DNA of 64,000 nucleotides. It comes from Pyronema omphalodes. Taxonomy: Eukaryota; Ascomycota; Pezizomycetes; Pezizales; Pyronemataceae. The notes beneath the pieces were generated by a model that searched no databases, was not told the origin of the DNA, and saw only the letters and a list, made by a program, of their open reading frames with translations. Location: positions 496,001 to 560,000 of the forward strand of contig JAJJXM010000020.1 in NCBI GenBank assembly GCA_024516155.1, given 5' to 3'. The translations under genes and the position numbers were made by a program. The number at the start of each line of letters is the position of its first letter. Positions within the stretch are counted from its first letter, which is position 1. Below, piece by piece: positions 57,128-64,000 of the stretch.

Positions 57128-60100
57128 CTACCACCCCTGCGGGGGTGGGGGAATATTAGTACCCGCCAACAAGCCGACCATAGCCTCCGGTCTAAATCTG
57201 ACAGCATTATATCTTTCTGCGCCAGGGATCATAGTCAACAAATTCCAAACCGCTTCCGGAACACCGTTAATTTCCTGTCCCTTTTCTCTCTTTACATATT
57301 GTCTTTCATCTTTTCGCTGTTGAGGTTGTAGTATTTGTTGTTGTTGTATGCTTTGTTGCTGGACTTGAACACCCTGGTTTCCGGCTGCGGCTGCTGCTGC
57401 TGCTGCTGCTGCGGCTGCTTGTTGTTGCTTAATTTGGTTTAATCTTCGGCCGGCGGCTCCTTTGAGGACGGGGACGGGACTGTCGGCTCGGGGTAGTTTC
57501 CGGGCGCGGTTGGAGAAGTCATCGTCGTCGTTTGCTGCGCGTTTGGGAGATCCGATGCGCATGTTTGGTTGAGGAACCGGGGGGACGATAGGAGGATTAG
57601 GTAGGACGATTGGCATTCCGGGTAGTGGTGGAATGGGGGGTACGGCACCGACACCGGCCATGAATGGTGGGGGAGGAGGAGGGATGGGAAGTCCAGCGGC
57701 GACGGCGGCGGCAACGGCGGCCTCCGGGGGTAAAGGTATCATAGGTTTGGGACGTAGTTGGTGTTGGGGAGAAATAACAGGACGGTACTTGCATGGGTCA
57801 ACGGTGTGGTAGCTGTAGCGGGAGGAGAATTTGTCGAAGTTTGCATCGTTGGGGTAGAGTTCTGCCATACGGCGCTCGAGCTTGTAGACTTGCGTGAGAT
57901 CGCCGTAATGAGCTTCGTAATGGTGGAAAAATTTGTAAACTCGCTGGCACTTGGAGGGTGCAACTTTGGAGACGAAGGTCTCGAACATTGCGCGGGCATC
58001 TATGAGGTGTTAGATATGTGACAGAAGCATAGGAAAGGAGATAACATACTAGTGATATCATTAATGTTAACAAGGTGTTTCAGGTATTCCAAAGCAAAGT
58101 CTTCATCTTCAGGGAATAACTTCATTCCTCTCTCAAAAATCTTCAAAGCCGCAGGGTCCCGGTAGCAGTGATATTCAATCAAAGCCGAAGCGACATATAC
58201 GTCGCTGGTAATCTTTCCCTTCTTTCTCGCATCCGCGAAGATCTGTCGACTTCCTCCCAAAGGCTCATTAACTCTTCCATGGCCCTGGATTCTTCGCATT
58301 GCCCGCATAAGGTTGATCCATACTGCCGAGATGACTTTGCTCAGCTTTAATAGTTCAACCTTGCTCTTCTCTTTAACTTCGTTGATTTTCTGCTCCCTGG
58401 GGTTCTGCGAGGTTGGTCTCCGGTCCTCTTCGTCGTCATCATCGTCAAGGGGGCTGTGATCATCATCACCAGCCATCTCCTCCTCAATCTTGGCGATCTC
58501 ATCCTTCTCCCGGGCCTGCATTTTGGCGTAAAGAGAGTAGAGGTGGTCCAAGAGGTCGTTGTAAGGCTTGCGTACAAGCTGGCCCTTGTGGACAGCAGCA
58601 GCCTCTCCATCCTGTGCAGGGGTAGAGTGCTCCAACCGTTCGGCATACTTGAACGTAAGTAGGGTGCTCTCGGGGTTAGCCTGAAGACCCTGCTTCAAGA
58701 ACTCCATTCCCTGGGCCTCCATATCGTTATCGAAGCAGTACTCAGCTGCCTCAAACCACATGTCCGGCCAGAAGCGAAGGGCCATCAAGGCTTGCTTGTA
58801 GGCATAGATAATGCGATTCCGGAATGCAACTGGGTCTTCCTTAGATAACACAATCGGGTCTTCCTTCTCCCATTTGATCCACTTCTTCCACAGAGCCAAC
58901 TGATAGTTCCAGTCATCTTCACCGTCGTATCCGGGAGCTGGCGGTAACCTGGGAATAGTTTCACGTCTAAGACCACGGGTAAGATTCGTCAACTCAACAA
59001 GACAAGCACGAGCAGTCATAAAACTGGGCGATCTCTCTTGAAGGAACTTTTTAGCCTGGTCACATAATCAGCTTATAATTCACACGATACACGAGTTTCA
59101 ATGTTTGGTACCGTGATCTTATTGAGGGCATGCTCGAAAGAGTCATATTCCCTCCATATAGCTTCTACTCCAATCACTGGCTGGGTGACAGCTTTTTGAT
59201 ATACTTTTCTCAACATATCCATCTTCTGTTGATCCATCCAACCAGTACCACCGACGTTACCAGGGCCACTCTTCACGAATGCAATTTGATCCTGCCATAT
59301 ACGCCCGGCTTCTTTGTCAAACCCAATGTTGTTTAATACAAATTCATATGCTTGACTGATGATGGCTCTCGCTTTACCGTTCGGGTCGTTAGTAAGGTTG
59401 TTGCGGCGACGAATGTAATCTAGATACAAGCCCCAAAGCCCGACGTCAGGAACAGCAAGCAAAGCACGGGAGAATAAGTTCTCGACGCGACTAAGCTCAT
59501 TGTTATCAAGCTCCATCTTCACGTAAGCGGTCCATTGCTGTGCCTATTCCGAGGATTAGTGAATGATGGAAATAAAAGCACGTTTTGACTCACAGCTTGC
59601 GGGAAGTACACAAAGAACTTTTCGTACACGGCTCTTGCATCATCAAACTTTGACTTGCGCTTATGTTCTTCAATTAGTTGTAACCAAGCTTCTACATCTC
59701 CTCTAGGGTTTTCTTGGGTCCTGTCTTCAAGCTGACCAACTAGATCCTGCGCCAAACGTTTCCTCTTTCCAGGGGCGTTCTTCTGGGCACCCTTGGAAGG
59801 TGAAGCTTCCCAATTAGCGGTCTGCACAATCACAGGCGTAGCTGGTGCAGATGGAGTAGCTTCCGGGGCTTCATCCTTCTGGGCAGAAATAGACTCAGAT
59901 ACAGGAGTGGCAGAATCATGGGCACCAGCAGTAGTAGGTCTTGGTGGTGAAGCAATAGAAGGCACAGTAGAATCCCGTCTGGAAACAACGCTAGCGGTTT
60001 CCGAAGGATTCTGTTCAGCCTGTTCAGTTTCCTCTTCTTGAGCCTGATCTTCGCGTGGTGCCATCTCTTCACTATCACGTTCTTCTCCGACTTGACCATT

Positions 60101-60241
60101 GATCTCAAGAGGGGTTGTACCGCTGGCGGTAACGGAAGATTCTCTGGCGTCGTCGGTAGTTGGAGCTTCCTCTTCGTTGTTCATTGCAGCAAGAAAAGCC
60201 TGCTCAGCGGCGGAAACTGGGATCTCGTCTGCGTCGGCCAT
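57128..60241 (-). CDS. RNA14: mRNA 3'-end processing protein RNA14 (CstF-77)
   Basis: Four exons: 60241-59594, 59543-59112, 59055-58050 and 57999-57128, giving about 985 residues. Introns are 50, 56 and 50 nt, all in frame (QA|AQQWTAYVKME, NKIT|AKKFLQERSPSF, NDIT|NARAMFETFVSK). RNA14/CstF-77 is the HAT-repeat scaffold of cleavage factor IA, which positions the polyadenylation machinery in the nucleus. Visible features are a disordered acidic/Pro N-terminus (residues 1-150), then HAT units with aromatic pairs such as AWLQLIEEHKRKSKFDDARAV, LWGLYLDYIRRRNN and IWREYDSFEHALNK, plus FEKGM-like and LEYLKHLVNINDIT blocks. The C-terminal Pro/Gln-rich region ends with the conserved monkeytail-like segment (VPEAVWNLLTMIPGAERYNAVRF). 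A poly-Ala/Gln run near residue 900 is a low-complexity expansion. It lies tail-to-tail with the beta-glucosidase gene. Confidence 0.96.
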
Positions 60242-61492
60242 TTTGAGTGTGGTGCAAAGGTTGGTGAAAGGAAAAATTTGTCGCCGAAATGTAGATCCGG
60301 GCAGTTAACACGTACAAATAACCCCCCTTTAGATGGTGGATCGTAGTAGCGAAGTGTGTGACGGTAGCAAAAGAAATGTAACGGTCACGGAGGAGCCAGA
60401 AAACGATCGATGCTTCAAATTTCTTCTCTCTCTTTGGGCAAACAGCAAATTTCTTCTTTATCTTGTGAACTCCGCGCGCGTGTTACCAGTAGCAAAATGT
60501 CAAAAGTAAGTCTCACTAATCTCCCTACGCGAAATTTGGTCAGCCGCAGCGCCTTGAGATGCGATAGAGTTGGCGAACCTTAGTACACCGAACCCACCTC
60601 CGCGACTGTCCTCCGAATCGTGGATGGCAGGTGTTCGGTGGGGTCGAAGAAAATCGTCAGTGTCGCGAGAATCGTGAGCTAGATCGAGTCAACAGCCGTC
60701 GCGTCGTTGTGTAGTGGTGGAGACGTGATGGGTTGTTGGGAAGTCGGTCACGAGCGGATGAGACAGTTCTGAGAAATGGAGCGAGATGAACGTCAGTCAG
60801 GCGCTGCTGGAAAAGAACTTGGCGCGCCAAGCCCAATAAAGCTAGGTGATGATAAGAGTTCGCGGATGCTTAAAAGGACATCCCTGCTGATTGTGGAGAG
60901 TGAATGGCCAGTGAGCACTAATAGAGTGTCTGTTCGCCAGAGCGACTGATTAAGCTTTGAGCACCGAGCAATTGTTCATGGAATTAAGCCTGAATCGGGA
61001 AACAATTTTTGAGGAATGATTGTTATTCACTTGTTGCCAAATACCTTACAAAGACATGGAGCGCACTGCGGAGGTGATTCTTTTCGTAACGTCATGGGAT
61101 CACAGGATGTCTGCATATCAAACAAAGACCTTTGCGATTGACCTGAAGTGAAAAACCAAGGTAGACGACATTTGCATTCTTGAAAAATACTAAAACATTG
61201 GAATTACTACTGTATGGTTCTACATCATCACGCCATTGAACTTCAGTTGCATGCATGACAAAGGGGAGATCCAATTAGAGTACACTAGGGGCTCCACAAA
61301 AGACGTTCATCTCCACAAAAAGACCATCAAATGTATAAAGATAACAAACATAGCACGCAGATATGAGGTAAACAGCAAATAAACAGAAAAACATTTGACC
61401 CAAACCCCGGTACCAATTGAAACTAAGTACTCCACATCCAAATGTGTGCCCAAAACAAAAAGAAAGCCGTTAAACTTGGAAAAAAAATTAGA
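60242..61492. other. Intergenic between RNA14 and RPD3, possible small + strand exon
   Basis: Contains the RNA14 promoter and the RPD3 3' flank. At 60497 the + strand has ATGTCAAAA directly followed by a consensus donor GTAAGT (60506), in good start context, which looks like a three-codon first exon. Possible downstream exons exist (for example a 59-codon frame starting near 60776 and ending in TGA near 60952), but I cannot connect them with confidence or name a product. Confidence 0.45.
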
Positions 61493-63775
61493 TCATGGCT
61501 TTTCCTCGGGCTTTCCTTCTACAGGCACTTTCTCCTCTACCTTCTCAGCAGGCTTCTCTTCCGGTGCCGCAGGCTTCTCAGCAGCGTCGGTGGCGCTGGC
61601 CTCGGGTTCCGTCACAGCCTCCTTAGGAGCTTCCGTTGGCGTAGCCGCAGCTGCAGGCGCCGTATCGCTCGACTGACTTTCAGCTGGAACTTCTTCTTTC
61701 TCTGCTGGCGCAGGAGTCTCTTTGGCAGGTTCAGCATCAGCCATAACCTCATCATCGGCGTCTGCCGCTACAGGGGTTTCCAGCTTTGCCCTCTTCTCTT
61801 GGGGCTCCTCTGCCTGGTCCATGTCCACATCTCCATCATCGTCGGCCTCCTTAGCCAATGCCTCAAGCTCCTCATCGTGCTCTCCATTGTATCCGGCCAA
61901 TAACGCGGTAGAGGCAGGAGCACCAGCCTCACTTGCAGATCCACTGGCACCCGGTTGTGGCGTAGCAGCAGCAGAGCCGGTTCCACTAACATTCGACTCC
62001 TTGTAGTTTTGCTGATTCCTTCTCCTCTTGCGTCCAGGTTGTCTCCGGATACCCATAGACTCGTTCATCTCCTCATCCTCAGATTCCGACAACTCTCCAG
62101 GCTTCTCAATCTCACGGTCCCAATTACGTTGGGTGTGCCGCCTGTCCATTCCAACGGTATCCTCCTCCAAGTCGTCAAGCATGCCATCCTGCTCCTCTTG
62201 GTGCTCGGTGAGACCACGTCCAACATCAGACATCTGTACTGATGGCGTGTGTCGTGTACGCTCCAGGTTAGATAAGACCTGGATCTTGATCTTCTCTAGG
62301 TACTCCTTGGAGTTCAAGTTCTCCATGTTAGAGGGCTTGACATCCAATTCGTAGTCGGGGCCGAAGTACTCGTAAAAGTCACTGTACGGTAACTCAGGAC
62401 CGACAATCTGGTCAACCAATACTCCGGTTTCGTAACACCATGCTCTTGAGACGTTTCTCATGGTATATCCTCCTCCTCCGACAACCAACGTAGGCAAGTT
62501 GAACTTTTTGACAAACTCAACACAGTTCGCATGGCCCCTCATGGAAAGGTTAAAACATCCAAGTCTGTCTCCGGAAAGCGAATCGGCACCACACTGAAGG
62601 ACAACAGCCTCTGGGCGGTAAAACTCCATAATATGCGAGATGACGGGTTCGAAGACCTCCTTGTAGGTAATGTCGGTGATACCGTCTCTCAGCGGGAAGT
62701 TAACCGCATAGTATTTTCCTGCGCCAACACCAATATCACGGAGCTCTCCGGTACCTGGGAAATATTCTCCATACTTGTGGAAGGAACAAGTCATTACGCG
62801 ATCGGTCGTATAAAATGCTTCTTCGACTCCATCTCCGTGATGGACGTCGATATCGATGTAAAGAACACGCTGCTTATACCTTAGAAGCTCAATGATTCCG
62901 AGCACGATATCTGAGATTAATTATTAGCTTGTATTTCAGCTGCATCAGAGTTGCAGGGACCTACCGTTTAAGTAGCAGAAACCTGAAGCTTCACTCTTTT
63001 TGGCGTGGTGCAAACCTCCCGCCCAGTTGATAGCGATATCACACTTTGCTCGATTTAGACGAGCCGCACCCTCCATAGATCCACCACCAGATATTCCACA
63101 GAACTCGAAAAGTCCGTCAAAGACGGGACAATCATCTCCGACATTGTATTTTCCTTGTTCTTTTTGGTAGGCCTCCATGTTATCCGGCGTCACTTTCGAG
63201 AGGAAGTCAATGTACTCGTCCGTGTGGAATTGGCACATCTCTTGCTTCGTAGCTGGCTTTGCTCGCTGTTGTCGGCACCGTTAGCTTCCGATGAAGCAAC
63301 GTTTTTTTTTTTTTTTTCCAAAATTAAACTTACGTAAATTTCCATCTTCTTGTAAAGTCCGTAATTCATGATAAGGGAGTGGGTCATTCTTATTCTGTGG
63401 GGCTTCATCGGGTGCCCGGCCACGTAGGAATAGTTTCTGCACCAAAGTCAGCGGCAACACCCCACACACCAACACCAGAGAGCTCATACCCAACATCAGC
63501 TATTCGCACACAAAGATAAAGCTGTCAGCCATCATGCCAGTAACAGTGTATACCCATTTGTAATTCCATCCATCCGCACATCCTCGGGAGTTGTAAACGT
63601 GAACGGCGAGATTGCTACTTACAATCGTAAAACTACAGTAAACTCACAGTAAGCGATAGCTCAGAGTTATGAATGAGAGAATATGGAAGAGAGAACATAC
63701 ATATGCTACCCTCTTACTTGGAAGTCCATTTGTAGACGGAGGGTCAATAGGTGGGCCGACTTGACCGTTCACCAT
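61493..63775 (-). CDS. RPD3: Class I histone deacetylase RPD3
   Basis: Six exons: 63775-63701, 63632-63623, 63499-63490, 63436-63334, 63265-62965 and 62910-61493, giving about 638 residues. Exons 2 and 3 are only 10 nt each; together with their neighbours they restore the invariant class I HDAC N-terminus [19 protein letters not shown], so the model is secure. RPD3 is the zinc-dependent deacetylase of Rpd3/Sin3 corepressor complexes, acting on histone tails in the nucleus. Active-site signatures: [19 protein letters not shown] (His152/His153), [19 protein letters not shown] (Asp186, Asp188 and His190 region) and [33 protein letters not shown] marks the regulatory tail. The last about 150 residues are an unusual Ala/Glu/Pro-rich acidic extension ending KPEEKP. 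Intron 4 carries a 17-nt T run on the + strand. Introns 1-3 separate the microexons (68, 123, 53 nt). Confidence 0.96.
63490..63499 (-). other. RPD3: RPD3 microexon 3 (10 nt)
   Basis: CTGATGTTGG, preceded by AATAG and followed by GTATGA on the minus strand. It completes Ser, then encodes Asp-Val and two bases of Gly, joining exactly to exon 4. Confidence 0.9.
63623..63632 (-). other. RPD3: RPD3 microexon 2 (10 nt)
   Basis: TTTTACGATT, preceded on the minus strand by CTGTAG and followed by GTAAGT. It encodes Phe-Tyr-Asp and the first base of Ser. Confidence 0.9.
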
Positions 63776-64000
63776 CTTTCCAGCGTGGATTCGTTAAACT
63801 TTTAGATTAAAACGGGCCGTGCGAAAGTTTTGAGAAGTGTTTTCTAGCTTCTAGAATCGCTCGAAATTCGGCTGGAACGTGTATCGTAACAATTGTCGGG
63901 CGGTTGTATTGTGGTAAGGGTGAGGTGATTTGCGGGTTTGAAGGTGCGCGCCGTAAGTGTGATTGGGGAGAAGGTTGCGGGTGGGAGAGCCAGTGGAGCT
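63776..64000 (-). promoter_or_regulatory. RPD3 upstream region
   Basis: Short stretch before the RPD3 start codon up to the window edge, presumably its 5' leader and proximal promoter. No specific element is recognised. Confidence 0.4.

Noticed and set aside
1..64000. CRISPR arrays, rRNA genes or bacterial operons
   Set aside because: None seen. The tandem arrays have no spacers and the gene structures are eukaryotic.

Overview
The window is nuclear DNA of a filamentous ascomycete (Pezizomycotina). The evidence is short introns (about 50 to 270 nt) with GTA/GTG donors and CTAAC/CTAAT-type branch sites, intron-containing orthologues of RNA14, RPD3 and glycogenin, a GH3 beta-glucosidase, a fungal HeLo/NB-ARC/TPR receptor, and an intron-containing tRNA-Ser. 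Leotiomycete-like is plausible, but I cannot fix the class from sequence alone.

Layout. (1) 0-20 kb is gene-poor. It holds three spliced genes on the + strand: a small PAR32/DUF3602-type protein (2.7-3.3 kb), a single-C2H2-finger protein (8.7-10.2 kb) and a MATH-BTB adaptor (17.8-19.7 kb). They are separated by long AT-rich or polypyrimidine spacers with microsatellites, a 10-bp G-rich minisatellite and homopolymers. (2) 20-39 kb is an accessory island. It carries a large NLR-type gene (HeLo, NB-ARC, 17 TPRs, minus strand, 28.5-32.9 kb) with an apparent frameshift, and a truncated opposite-strand relic of a paralogue at 26.0-26.3 kb. It also has a MITE-like element at 26.56-26.76 kb, four 5'-truncated non-LTR-retrotransposon-like copies (one with a 14-bp target-site duplication), a 51-nt palindrome, minisatellites and a tRNA-Ser(CGA). 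(3) 40-47 kb (minus strand) encodes a highly repetitive acidic protein with a hydrophobic C-terminus, next to a six-exon glycogenin with a long tail. (4) 47-52.6 kb has no recognised gene. (5) 52.6-64 kb is a conserved housekeeping/secretory block: a secreted GH3 beta-glucosidase (+), the mRNA 3'-end processing factor RNA14 (-) and the class I histone deacetylase RPD3 (-).

The most distinctive observations are: two consecutive 10-nt microexons in RPD3; the NLR locus, with its short GT-run frameshift, near-identical TPR units, deleted relative and surrounding mobile DNA, which together resemble a fast-evolving fungal allorecognition locus; and the repetitive TD-motif protein, whose repeat type recurs in the glycogenin tail. 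Exon boundaries were assigned by hand from reading frame, splice signals and protein-family continuity. No search was run.
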